Below are positions 12,177 through 22,796 of a stretch of 64,000 nt of DNA, piece by piece. Position 1 is the first letter of the stretch; every line of letters begins with the position of its first letter. Made by a program: the position numbers and the translations under genes. Under the pieces are notes generated by a model, which was given only the letters and a program-made list of their open reading frames with translations, was not told the origin of the DNA and did not search any database. Source of the stretch: Phaeoceros laevis (Eukaryota; Anthocerotophyta; Anthocerotopsida; Notothyladales); assembly GCA_049999765.1 (NCBI GenBank), contig JBNGIQ010008328.1, forward strand, positions 1-64,000, given 5' to 3'.

Positions 12177-13537
12177 ACACCTCTGCCTATCAAGACGAAC
12201 TGTAGAAAGCCATTGTTTGGCTGGTAGGTTGGATGGCAATGAGGCAAAGTTGTTTAACGGTAATTAGAAAACGCGGGCACCACGTGGATTACGACCACCC
12301 CGTAGTCGTTGTAGAGTGGCATTGTTTGTGATAGGTTGTAGTAGCAACAAGGACATCACAACAAAGGAATGTGAGACGTGATTGCAATTGGTTCTTTCAA
12401 TATGCTGCAAGTGGCTGCTTCCATAGCAGGACTATCTTAGCACGTTCACAATCTCTACAAATGACTGCTTAGCAGGTTCACAATTTCAAAAAAGTGTACA
12501 ATAGGTACAAGCTGTAATAGCCATTCAATGTCAGCAGATCTGTGGACCTTTTACGACATCTTCGACCGGTGCCACTTCAGAACCCCACGAGCTATGTTGG
12601 CCCTGTGCTGATGCTACAAGCAGCTCGATAGGAAATAGCTCTTTTCGAAAAGGCCGTTCTTCGACGCCTCACCAACAAATGTCTCCACAACCTCCACTGA
12701 TGGAAGAAAGCTTGTGATGAGACATCAGGACGTCCTGCGAATCGAATGGCATGAAGGTGAAGGTCTGAAACAACGAAACAGCAGCTCCATGTGCACCAAT
12801 TAACGAGTGTGTAACGCTGTACGTACCAGCACAGATCAGTTTCCCAATTACACCTCTGCCTATCAAGACGAACTGTAGAAAGCCATTGTTTGGCTGGTAG
12901 GTTGGATGGCAATTAGGCAAAGTTGTTTAACGGTAATTAGAAAACGCGGGCACCACGTGGATTACTACCACCCCATAGTCGTTGTAGAGTGGCATTGTTT
13001 GTGATAGGTTGTAGTTGCAACAAGGACATCACAACAAAGGTATGTGAGACGTGATTGCAATTGGTTCTTTCAATATGCTGCAAGTGGCTACTTCCATAGC
13101 AGGACTTTCTTAGCACGTTCACAATCTCAGCAAATGCCTGCTTAGCAGGTTCACAATTTCAAAAAAGTGTACAATATGTACAAGCTGTAATAGCCATTCA
13201 ATGTCAGCAGATATGTTGGACCTTTTACGACATGTCAAATGAGCAGTCTACGACCGGTCCCACTTCAGAACCCCACAAGCTTTGTTGGCCCTGTGCTGAT
13301 GCTACAACCAGCTCGATAGGAAATAGCTCTTTTCGAAAAGGCCGTTCTTCGACGCTTCACCAACAAATGACTCCATAACCTCCACTGATGGAAGAAAGTT
13401 TGTGATGAGACATCAGGACGTCCTGCGAATCGAATGGCATGAAGGTGAAGGTCTGAAACAACGAAACAGCAGCTCCATGTGCACCAATTAACGAGTGTGT
13501 AACGCTGTACGTACCAGCACTGATCAGTTTCCCAATT
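12177..13537. repeat. Tandem duplication of about 675-690 bp (J-protein 3' end)
   Basis: Copies at 12177-12849 and 12850-13537 are nearly identical, apart from a short insertion near 13234-13250 and scattered substitutions. Each copy includes the last codons of the J-protein gene (NWETDQC in the intact copy, NWETDLC in the other), the 62-bp intron that follows and downstream non-coding sequence. High identity implies a recent event. The distal copy (12177-12849) is a detached, non-functional gene end. Confidence 0.85.
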
Positions 13538-14122
13538 GCGCCCACGCCATTGCCGGTTCTTCGAATCAAGTCTGTGAGCCCAGTACTTGGGCGAATTCCT
13601 GATCTCGAAATCGTATAGGGCCCTGGATCGTTGGTCCTTGAGCACGTCGTAAGCCCGTCGCAGTTCCAGAAACTTGGTTTGGTAGTCGGACACAGCCTCC
13701 GGAGGTGCGTGATCCGGATGGTACTTCTTGGCCATGCACCGGAATGCTAGCTGCAAATCCCTGTCCGTGGCGTCGCTGGACACTCCCAGGATGTCGTACA
13801 AGGTCAATACTTGCCTTCCCTGGACAGGACCGTAGCGTAGAGAGGACGAATCCACGGAGTTTCCAACCGCACTACAGCAAACAGCTGCCCCCCGCCTCCA
13901 GCTTCTCCAGTCGTGAATTCCAGGAACAGCCAGCGGCAATCCTACAACGACCTCGGCAGCCACAGGCCTGGCCACGCCCTTGGCCAGAGGGAAAGCAACG
14001 GCTTGCCTGGAGTCGGGGGAAGCAGAAGTAGCACTACCACTGAACACACTGCCACTGCTACAACAAGCTGACGGTAGTTGGAGTCTGCTGTGAAGTTGCT
14101 TCATCACGGCGCTTGCAGCCAT
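13452..14122 (-). CDS. Plastid DnaJ/J20-like J-domain protein
   Basis: The main exon runs 14122-13515, followed by a probable 62-bp intron (13514-13453) that splits the stop codon (TG then A at 13452), giving about 202 aa. The N-terminus (MAASAVMKQLHSRLQ...) is Ser/Ala/Arg-rich like a chloroplast transit peptide. The J domain follows: LTLYDILGVSSDATDRDLQLAF, the HPD motif (KKYHPDHAPP, near residue 135), LRRAYDVLKDQRSRALYD. HPD stimulates Hsp70 ATPase, so this is a predicted stromal Hsp70 co-chaperone. The WETDQC ending matches the conserved tail that I recall in plant DnaJ11/J20-like proteins, which supports ending at the split stop rather than reading on to 13265. The 3' end is tandemly duplicated downstream. 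Confidence 0.85.
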
Positions 14123-14999
14123 CACCTCCGAACCACAGCTTCCAATTTGGAGCCCTCTGCCTCACAAGCACACCAAATTCAATATCCCTCTTGCCAAAAT
14201 ACATGTATACCATGGCCAGCCCGCACACTGCCCGCTGAGGTAAAGAAAGCAACCTCCGCATGCACAGGATGCTTCATTTTTGACAAGCAGAATTCATCAC
14301 TTCCTAACCGCAGCTGCCAATTAGGTCTAGGCTAGCACCACCAGCACAACTTCATTCCACAGCAATCCTGTCATCTCACCTCTAACACTGATCCCGTCCA
14401 GCCTGCAAAACCAGTAACGCTGCGAGGGAGAGCGCAAGCCAGACACCGGCAATCCAGAACACGGCGTCAGCTGGTCCTTGCATCTCACGAGCTCGTACAC
14501 CTCCGGGCAGCGCTCAAACTTGCGACCCGGGACAGCGCACCTCAATGAAGCAGGAACGCCGAAACTCCAAATTGCGCGGATAAACTCGAACAGCGTCGGA
14601 GTAACGGCCGTGACGACGACAAACCACCACCTGCTCGGCACACAGCGAGCACTGTTTATCGGATGGCGATCCTACATGCGCTGGCGGTTGTGGACCCATA
14701 GGCACGTAGACTAGTAAGGCTTTCGCTTTCTTCTTCACTCTACGTGCGTCAATTCCACTTCCAAACTTTTGGTAAGCACATCAGATTCTTTGAACCGTCC
14801 AGTTAAACCAGCATAAATGTACGAATACAAAAGGACCAACGTAACTTGCTCTTTACCCTGGGACGATAAATAAACCTCCTCGTCACATGATAATTTCATG
14901 CTGCAGTGAGTATGGATGTTGGGGCCACATGAAAATGGGGAACACTACCAGCAACTAAGCTTCGCTGTTCAACAAGCCTATGCAATAATCTAGCAGAAA
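14123..14999. other. Intergenic region with a possible short minus-strand ORF
   Basis: Between the J-protein promoter side and the GDPD 3' end. A minus-strand frame at 14738-14514 (74 aa, starting MKKKAKALLVYVP, with a CxxC) could be a small gene, but it has no recognised domain and may be chance. Confidence 0.25.
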
Positions 15000-17043
15000 C
15001 TATACAACTGCCCGCAGATTACCAGATGGGTTGTATCCTGTAGTGCTGCACTGGCTGCCTTCTTGTTGAATTACCTTCAGGAGAGAACTAGGTTTGCTGG
15101 TGATGATGCAATCCACGTTGTGTTGTAGGATGTCCCGCATGGTCTGTGGTTCGTCAACCGTCCAAACATGCACCTTCTTCTGAGATCTGCAACACACACA
15201 CAGAGACACGCAGAAAGCAGTTTGAACGAGCAATGAAGCATTCTGGCACGTGGAGGACGACGACGAAAAATGGAAACACGAAAACTACATAGCAGGTGGA
15301 GCAAACGTCACTTCCTACCTGTGTGCGTTAACAACCAGGTGCTTGTTGATGAGGCCGTGAAAGACTCCAACCACTTCTGATTCAGCTAACCGCAGCAGTT
15401 CGGTAGGTTTGCCAGTTGCGTTGTCATTCATAACTATGTAGCCAGACTGCTCACAGGGCAAGATTCCCAGGTTAGCACATTGCTCATGGATATTACAAGG
15501 TATCACTACTGTATGTGCATCAATGTTTGCTGCGTCACACATTCTTGTGTAGTGATACCACTGCAGTAAGAGGGCCCTGCCTTAACAAAGATTCTGAGAG
15601 GCTTTACCAGCCTTTCTGGTGATAGCCGCTTGTAGTCCATGACCACGCTGTCCACCTTAGACCAGACCAAACAATTGCTGCAGGACACCTTCTTCACCTG
15701 AAAGGGGGCAAATTAAGAAAAGAACTTTGATGTAATGGAACAACCACAATGTTCAGTCACTGCTCCAAAGTCCTGCTTTGCGCCAAGAAGGAACTTACCA
15801 CAGCAAGTACGTCTGCAGCAAGGTTAATCTCGAACTGTGGGGGCCCCACTTTTACATCAACAATTACTTGCCTCACCCGTCTGTACACAAGCTGTGGCAG
15901 ATTGAATAAGCATGTTATCGTAGCTGCTCCGACGTCCCTGGGTTTGCAAATTATCATCCAAATTTTGAAAGTATCCAAGGCAGGGCTAGTGACATTACTT
16001 GCAAGGCACCTTCTAGAGTTAGAACCCGTTGATTCGCAAACTCAGCAGGAAAGCCTCGACCTGCATCCAGTTCCAAAATCTGCACAAGGTCGCAGGTCTG
16101 GAATGTTGGACATGGTGATCTTGCTTACAACACCATGCAACCCATGCTGTTCCTAAGGGGTCCACTCGTCGTGGTACTGTGGATAGATCTTCCACACCTA
16201 AACAACGACACAACATACTGTTGAGGTGCATTCGGTGTAAACTTTATGGAGACAGAACACTGGACATACAACTCGTACTCATTGGATGGCCGTGTGTGCA
16301 CACCTGCTGGTATGTGCGGTCACCAACCCGTTGGTCACTGGATCCTGACATTCTCTGGAGATCTCTGCAGCATCAGATGAAAACCTCGTCAGGGTGTGGT
16401 GAAACCCGAGTTTAGAAGATAATGTAAGCTCATCCATGTCCACCACAGATGTGCATAATCTGTTTCTTCGAGACCCGCTAATTCTACATCGCATTGCTGG
16501 TAGAAGCTTAACCTGTCATGAAGGGCAACCAGCACACCGTCTCCAGTTCGGGAAGCATCGATTTCAATGCAGTCCACCTGCAGATTCAATGCCAGCTCGT
16601 AAGCCTTCACCTGCCCCAGAACAAACGCATCCCAGTCAGAAATATGTTTCTGGAAGCCTCTGAATGAAGACCTTTGAAAGGGAAGCTCACAGTGTTGGCA
16701 GGTGCCAAAGACGAATCCCCTCCATGAGCACATACATAAGGCGGATTCTTCACCCACGAACAGTCCTCGTTTGCATTCTGCAAGTGCACATTCACGAGAG
16801 ACGAAATGTTTACCCCAGGTTCCGCAAATGAGAAAAACACCCTATCAATTGGGTACAGCTTGTTAGCCAAACCTGAAAACTCGTAAGCCTGTAGTAGAAG
16901 TAAACTGTTGCCACGACAACCAAGGTCAGCAAGAACGCGAAATTAGTGTAGCGAAGTCTTAGCGGGAGGCGAAAGAGCCGAGGAACAGGTCGCGCTGAAA
17001 GCCTCCGCGGATGTCTCATGCTTCTTGCCGACCTGGACTGCAT
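15000..17043 (-). CDS. Glycerophosphodiester phosphodiesterase (GDPD4-like), about 9-10 exons
   Basis: Supported exons (minus): 17043-16873, 16777-16691, 16610-16513, 16483-16385, then 15880-15799, 15697-15608, 15446-15319 and 15186-15000. At least one exon between 16385 and 15880 is not resolved; phases require its length to be a multiple of three. The N-terminus is basic with a membrane anchor (NFAFLLTLVVVATVYFYY). The catalytic start AHGGDSSLAPANT, the metal-ligand segment DCIEIDASRTGDGVLVALHDR, then VIVDVKVGPP, GYIVMNDNATGKP, VVGVFHGLINKHLV and KKVHVWTVDEPQTMRDIL follow the order of plant GDPD4-type enzymes. These hydrolyse glycerophosphodiesters to glycerol-3-phosphate and an alcohol. 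Key HG/E-D/H residues are present. The protein is probably a single-pass membrane enzyme. Confidence 0.82.
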
Positions 17044-17328
17044 TAGGATTCGCGAACAGCCCTACAACAACATCATTCCTTCTTATGTCACGACCGTTTT
17101 CTCCATTAGTCCAGGCAGTATCCTAAGACTCGGAAGCGTAAGCTGTGGTCAAACATGTCTTATAGCGTACTGAAGCCAGGATTTCATTTGCCGTAAGGAC
17201 GAAGTCTGTTATGTATGTATGGCATTTACAGCGTTTACAGGGTAGTGGAATGAAGTGGAGATGCTCTCAATGTGCTCCCATCTTTAAAATACATGACTCG
17301 CTAGACCCAACACTGAAGAAAATTCGAT
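17044..17328. other. Intergenic region
   Basis: Upstream side of the GDPD gene and downstream of the unrecognised minus-strand gene. No exon is seen. Confidence 0.3.
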
Positions 17329-19238
17329 TCAAACAGTTTCGTCCCTGTAATCGGCATTCCAACCGAACTCTTCGGGTACAGGCAGTTCCGGAGTTAACGT
17401 CAACCGGTCGTCGGCAGCCTCCGTCTTTTCCTTGATTTGGCGCCTCCGGATATAGGTACCCAGACAACCATTCACTACGCGGGGGGCAGTACCGTCACAA
17501 TACCGTTTGGTCAACTCCACAGCCTGCAATGGCACGCAACCTAACTTCAGCTCCAAAGGTCGATCCCCATTCTCTACAAGGTACTACCAATGGTTGAAGA
17601 AATGTACCTCGTTAACAACCACTTTCGGGTTTCCAGAGAGGCCCTCAAGCTCGGCGACGGCTAGGTGCAATATACAAACCGGAAGTGCAACTGCAGAGTG
17701 ATTTGTCTAGAAGCCAAAGACAGCAGCTTGATCAGCTTGGCCTCCCATGACGTGAAAACGAAGAAGGACCCAGCCTCAGTTCGGTTTCAGGCGAGTGCCA
17801 GCATTCAAGAGCTTCAGGCTTCAATTACCTTCCACATGACCGGTAAAACTTCAGAAAGGATTACTTCCCGTGGTCGCCATTGATTGGCAGCCGCTTGAAC
17901 AAGGCGTCTAGCAAACCTGCACCAAACATGTTGAATATAGATAAGCGTTGTCTGTGTCTTACTGTTTTCTGGAAAAAAGACTGGGTCCGAAGGCTAAAAG
18001 AAACCGAAAAAATAGAGAAAGCAGCCACGTACTCCAAAACGAACTTGTTGTAGACTAATTGAATGGGGGCTGAAAGAATGTGGGCTTCTGCAAAGAAGAG
18101 AGCATATGAGCGAGCAATACAACAAAAACTCGCAGAGCCTTCTCAACTACAAAAACCGCGAGCACCAAGCAACATTCCAGGAACGACAATAACTACCCCG
18201 CCCAGCTTCCTCTTCTTGCTGCTCCTCGACAGCCCTAAATTCCTCTTCATCTTTAGCTGGTTCATTGTCCTCAAAGTTAGCTGGGCTGTGACTGAATGAC
18301 TCCAGCAAACTCTTGTCGAACGACCCACGAACAGCTGCACATCAGCACATCACACCGTCAGCAGCAAGCCAAATGTGCCACTTGTGCTTCAACTCCAAGC
18401 CGCATCAAATATTCAGCCAGAACAGCAAAGACTACATACGTATGCTACAAATGAAAGCTACCAAGGGTAACTTCGACCAAGCTCTCATTACAATGATTCT
18501 GCAAGGCCATAAGGCTCAGTATAGCGTATATTGTCATTATGACAGTTAATCACTGAGCTTGGTCATATTCTGGACACACGTATTACACCAAAGGCCCAGG
18601 AGGTTTAGAACTTGTCCCAGTGATCACACCCCGGCGCAAAGATCTCCACTCCATGGTTCAGGAATGAATCAGACCTTGGACCAACCCACAAACATGAAAG
18701 TGTGCACACCTAGTCGCTGGTTCAAGCGCTCCTGAAACACTTGCGACGGGTGGACGCCAGAAACATATGCCGCATACAATATACCTCTGCACACAGGCTC
18801 ATTTCATTCCCGTGCCAGTCCACAATCACCTAATGGACCCCGTCACGTAAACCCTAATGCCAAATTGCCGGGCCAGCGTTAAGAAAAGGAGCAGAATGTG
18901 TAAGACGCTCACAAGGCAAGCTCTCGTGCAGCTCGAGGAGTGCGAAAGTGGCCCTTCTTGTCCAGCTTCTCTGTTTCAGGAAGATCCTGAGGAGGTCTGC
19001 CAACCGGTCTCTTCACCTGCCGCGACCTGTACCTGCCGGATCTACTGTTTCGCACATCTCGACTGGCTCCATCAAGAACTGCGGCCGCTCTGCACAGTGT
19101 GCAACCGTGGGCAGGCCCATCCGAGAATAGATTCAATGCTGACAGCCGTCTGGCTTCTACATTCACATGTGCTCTAGAAATGACTGCTCTTCCACTCGCT
19201 GGATTCGGCACTGCAACGCTTGCGGCAGCTACAGCCAT
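17329..19238 (-). CDS. Unrecognised plant gene, possibly plastid-targeted (partial exon model)
   Basis: Two 3' exons join cleanly in frame: 17660-17608 (VAELEGLSGNPKVVVNE) and 17571-17329 (NGDRPLELKLGCVPLQAVEL... ending FGWNADYRDETV and a stop). The acceptor is an AGAG tandem site. Further upstream, an acidic exon is plausible at 18280-18197 (ANFEDNEPAKDEEEFRAV), and a long first exon at about 19238-18913 starts MAVAAASVAVPNPASGRAV, which looks like a transit peptide, and contains KRPVGRPPQ, an AT-hook-like basic motif. Joining these parts into one gene is inference based on strand, order and the absence of competing genes. I do not recognise the family, and the middle exons are not resolved. 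Confidence 0.45.
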
Positions 19239-19439
19239 TCCTTCCACTAGGTCTGACGAGGGAGCAGCGAGGTTGCCGGTAGGATGGCCTTTAGGGCTGC
19301 CTCTATATCTGCTCAGTGCAATCAACAGAGGGCAATAGGCGGGGCCGCGGGCCCTTTTTACAAGTTGTTACCCTTCATTGAAGCCTACTACACTAAAGTC
19401 TAGTTTGCTTCAGGCGCGAATCACACCGAGCCCGCACAC

Positions 19440-19620
19440 CGAGCCCGAGATGGATGGATACTTACAAGTGCTTGGGTCCTAATTCGCCACTTGAAGTTGG
19501 ATGGATGGATACTTACAAGTAGGTCTACTTCAAGTGCTTGGGTGCTAATTTGGATGGATACTTACAAGTAAGTTGGAAGCCTGGTTGTTTTCTATAGATG
19601 CCTACTTGACAGTAAGCGAC
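19440..19620. repeat. Short tandem/direct repeats (TGGATGGATACTTACAAGT)
   Basis: The 19-mer TGGATGGATACTTACAAGT or close forms recur at about 19450, 19500 and 19552, together with copies of CAAGTGCTTGGGT. Non-coding; marks the start of a repeat-rich block. Confidence 0.7.
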
Positions 19621-19871
19621 CTCAAGGAGCGTACGGAGAAAATTTTACAAATGAGCTCAGAGCTAAATGTAATTGAAAACTTATTCCACATAACTGGAAG
19701 AGTTCGAATATGAAATAGCTCATATTCGAGAGAGAACTTTGTATGCATACATCCAAAACGGAGAGAAGTCCTACAAGTTCTTGTTTAGTGGTATTTAGGA
19801 GTAGAAGTTATAGTGATAGGAGTAGTAAGGAGCCGTGCTATACTGATTCCATGAGGAGATCAAGCATGAGG

Positions 19872-20195
19872 GGATCAAGCATGTCGTCATGTTTGTCACA
19901 CACCCCAAGTAGCAAGTTACTCGGCGTACACATGTTTCTATGGCGGTTCGGCTGTATTATGTTAGTTCTAATGTAATCAAGCATGTCGTCATCTTTGTCA
20001 CACACCCCAAGTAGCAAGTTACTTGGCGTACACATGTTTCTATGGCGGTTCAGCTGTATTATGTTAGTTCTAATGTAATATCAATCATCAAGCATGTCGT
20101 CATGTTTGTCACACACCCCAAGTAGCAAGTTACTCGGCGTACACATGTTTCTATGGCGGTTCAGCTATATTATGTTAGTTCTAATGTAATATCAA
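19872..20195. repeat. Minisatellite A, three copies of a 104-111 bp unit
   Basis: Units start near 19872, 19976 and 20087. Each contains ATCAAGCATGTCGTCAT, CACACACCCCAAGTAGCAAG and CTATGGCGGTTC. They are over 95% alike by eye. The lead-in (about 19808-19870) also resembles the lead-in to minisatellite B at about 21825. Confidence 0.85.
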
Positions 20196-20219
20196 TCATC
20201 AAATCTGCCAAAATCTGCT

Positions 20220-20855
20220 GCCAAAATCTGCCAACACAACCATAGATTTAATTAGTGCTCAACCCCAAAGTCAAGTAGATGCATAGATATGCTCCTGCAT
20301 AAATATATTCTAGTCTGGAATGCGATGATGCAACATGTAACGTGTTGTACAGGCGAGGCCAATAAGCACTTCAAACAGGAATTTATCCATTCATTCACGA
20401 CAAGGAAGTGGACTACGGCCCGTCAAGTGAGATTATTGGAGTCAAGTTTGGAAACTTTGGACCAAGGACAAAATTGGAAATGTTTCATTTGGTGTACATC
20501 AAAAGTTATATTTAGATAAACTAGGTTTAATGTTTAATTGGAAACTTTCCATATGCAACTAGTGCTAAATGTGAACTCTATGACTCAGAATGTAGCAAGC
20601 AATTGACCTTTGAGTGATTGATATCGATATAGGAAGGAAATGTCTAGAACTTCACGTGCACATAAGAATATTTTTGTCCATGTTGACCAATTTCAATTTG
20701 GAGATTAATTAGACACTTGAGAAGAAAGCTAGAAGAAAATGACAAAGTCAATAAAATGACAAGGTTCATGAGTCTAAACTCAAATTTTGTTTACAACAGC
20801 TGGAGATGTAATTGAACTCCTTGCATCACATCCTTATAGCATGTCAACCAATCAA
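20220..20855. other. AT-rich non-coding stretch
   Basis: AT-rich sequence with no supported exon, lying between minisatellite A and the orphan exons. Confidence 0.35.
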
Positions 20856-20975
20856 TCAAAGTATATTGTCTTTCGTACAGTTTGGCAAAGTTGTCGGGAG
20901 CCCCTTTGACCATTTACCATCCCGACCACCCATCATGTCTTTGCAGCATATTGCTATAGAAGAAAGTTTGCTTAC

Positions 20976-21350
20976 AAACTTCTCCAAATCTTCACTGATC
21001 CACCAAGTTTGGCTTTCTAGCAGCGCACTATCTACGAGCATAGGAGGATTGGTCTCATTTGCAACATACAAAACAAGTCGGAGTGCTCTGTCCTGCACTG
21101 CCAGCTTCAGAGCTTCCCTGTAGAGCTTGTTTTGTAAGACCTTTGAAATGAATTTGCCATTTGCAGTATAAAAGCTTCAAGTATACTATTTTGAATTGGA
21201 CACAAACACGTGAGCCCTCAGTAAGGCTCGCAGGGTATCTTCATACCCAGCCGCGACATTATCTAGCCCCATTTTCTGCGCAATCTCCAACATGTAATCT
21301 ACGCTCCGGAGGCATGTTTTGTCTGACACCCAAAGCTGCCGCCCAACTTT
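20976..21350 (-). pseudogene. Two orphan exons of an unrecognised gene
   Basis: Minus-strand exon 21117-20976 (phase-2 acceptor after CTCTACAG, donor GTAAGC) reads EALKLAVQDRALRLVLYVAN... to WWISEDLEKF. An upstream frame, about 21350-21207, reads VGRQLWVSDKTCLRSVDYML... to LRALLRAHV and then meets a stop in the spacer. Both look like genuine conserved, helix-rich protein sequence. No further exons are evident among the flanking repeats, so this is probably a fragment. A larger gene with unseen exons is possible. The family is not recognised. Confidence 0.45.
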
Positions 21351-21582
21351 GGAATCTTCCTTACGGTAAAGAGCCCCATCCTTCAGATTAGCCTACACCT
21401 AACTCTCCAGTTTTGAACCTTTTGTTGCTAAATCCATTTTTTTGCATGCACCTGCATCGCAAAAAAAACATAGATTTCCACCTTAGTGGGGATTCAGTTG
21501 CAAGAACCACAAATAAAATAGACTCCTGTTTAGTAGGTCTCCGGCTCCCATGACCCGACGACTCTCCTGGAAACATCTGCAA

Positions 21583-21702
21583 CCCAAAGCAACCAATACA
21601 AGCGCATATGCAATCGAAATTTTGAGTGTAGCTGGTTAGGAGCCCAAAGCAACCAATACAAGCGCATATGCAATCGAAATTTTGAGTGTAGCTGGCTAGG
21701 AG
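21583..21702. repeat. Tandem repeat, two 60-bp copies
   Basis: CCCAAAGCAACCAATACAAG begins at 21583 and again at 21643; the 60-bp units differ at about one base. Confidence 0.85.
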
Positions 21703-21876
21703 CTTACTGATCAAGAGAAGAAGAAGACATTTCCAAACAAAGCCTTCACTCGATGTTTTCTAAGTGGCATGCACTCAAGAAGTAAACTGAAATGTCCAAT
21801 TCAAATTGGACACCTTCCTAGTAGTAGTAGTAGTACCAAGGAGCCGCGCTATACCGATTCTACGTTGGGATCGAGC

Positions 21877-22230
21877 ACGCCGTCATGTCCGTGACATGCC
21901 AAGTATTACTACTCGACATGTCATCTATGACGGTTAAGCTATGTCATGCACGCCGTCATGTCCGTGACATGCCAAGGAGCCGTGCTATACCGATTCTACG
22001 TTGGGATCGAGCACGCCGTCATGTCCGTGACATGGCAAGTATTACTACTCGACATGTCATCTATGACGGTTAAGCTATGTCATGCACGCCGTCATGTCCG
22101 TGACATGCCAAGTATTACTACTCGACATGTCATCTATGACGGTTAAGCTATGTCATGCTCGCCGTCATGTCCGTGACATGCCAAGTATTACTACTCGACA
22201 TGTCATCTATGACGGTTAAGCTATGTCATG
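21877..22230. repeat. Minisatellite B, about 73-bp unit with internal hairpin
   Basis: Repeated units at about 21877, 21949, 22011, 22085 and 22158 contain GCCGTCATGTCCGTGACATG and CTATGACGGTTAAGCTATG. CATGTC-CGT-GACATG is an inverted repeat. One copy is a longer variant that includes the lead-in GGAGCCGTGCTATACCGATT. The unit is related to minisatellite A. Confidence 0.85.
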
Positions 22231-22263
22231 CTAGATATTGTTCGTAAGTAGGAATAACTATTT

Positions 22264-22618
22264 GAATGAAAGAACCACAGGTGTACCTGTGGTTCGAATG
22301 AAAGAATGAAAGAACCATAGGTACACCTGTGGTTCGAATGAAAAAATGAAAGAACCATAGGTACACCTGTGGTTCGAAGTAAATNNNNNNNNNNATGAAA
22401 AAATGAAAGAACCATAGGTACACCTGTGGTTCGAAGTAAATATAGGAATAACTATTTGAATGAAAGAACCACAGGTACACCTGTGGTTCGAATGAAAGAA
22501 TGAAAGAACCATAGGTACACCTGTGGTTCGAATGAAAGAATGAAAGAACCATAGATACACCTGTGGTTCGAATGAAAGAATGAAAGAACCATAGGTACAC
22601 TTGTAGTTCGAAGTAAAT
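22264..22618. repeat. Palindromic ~40-bp tandem array (contains 10-N gap)
   Basis: About eight units of GAACCATAGGTACACCTGTG plus GTTC, separated by GAATGAAAGAATGAAA spacers. The core is a near-perfect palindrome (GAACCACAGGT / ACCTGTGGTTC). Ns at 22385-22394 fall inside the array, so copy number is uncertain. Confidence 0.9.
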
Positions 22619-22650
22619 GAAAGAACCAATTAAGATAGAGCACACACTGC

Positions 22651-22796
22651 CGTGAGTGGGTATTGAACCCTGGCCACCCTTTGGGGGGCGGGGTCCTTTA
22701 CCACTTGAATGTCCCCGAAGGGACGTGAGTGGGTATTGAACCCTGGCCACCCTTTGGGGGGCGGGGTCCTTTACCACTTGAATGTTCCCGAAGGGA
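22651..22796 (-). repeat. Two tandem 73-bp tRNA-like units (pol III A and B boxes)
   Basis: Units 22651-22723 and 22724-22796 are almost identical. On the minus strand each reads an A-box-like TGGTAAAGG and, about 27 nt on, a B-box GTTCAATAC (complement at 22695-22703/22660-22668 and 22768-22776/22733-22741). A convincing acceptor stem and anticodon loop are lacking, so this looks like a tRNA-derived SINE head or tRNA pseudogenes, not functional tRNA genes. Confidence 0.55.

Noticed and set aside
13265-13515. Reading the J-protein through to 13265
   Set aside because: The extension (YVQRYTLVNW...) lies in duplicated non-coding DNA and the family ends at WETDQC(W); the split stop is preferred.
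20289-20519. ORF with WNAMMQ resembling a PPR S-motif
   Set aside because: Only six residues resemble the motif and no neighbouring PPR sequence follows; treated as chance.
22264-22618. CRISPR-like regular repeat array
   Set aside because: Repeats are palindromic with repetitive, not unique, spacers, and the window is plant nuclear DNA; it is a satellite.
22651-22796. Functional tRNA genes
   Set aside because: A and B boxes are present, but no acceptor stem pairing or normal anticodon loop could be drawn.
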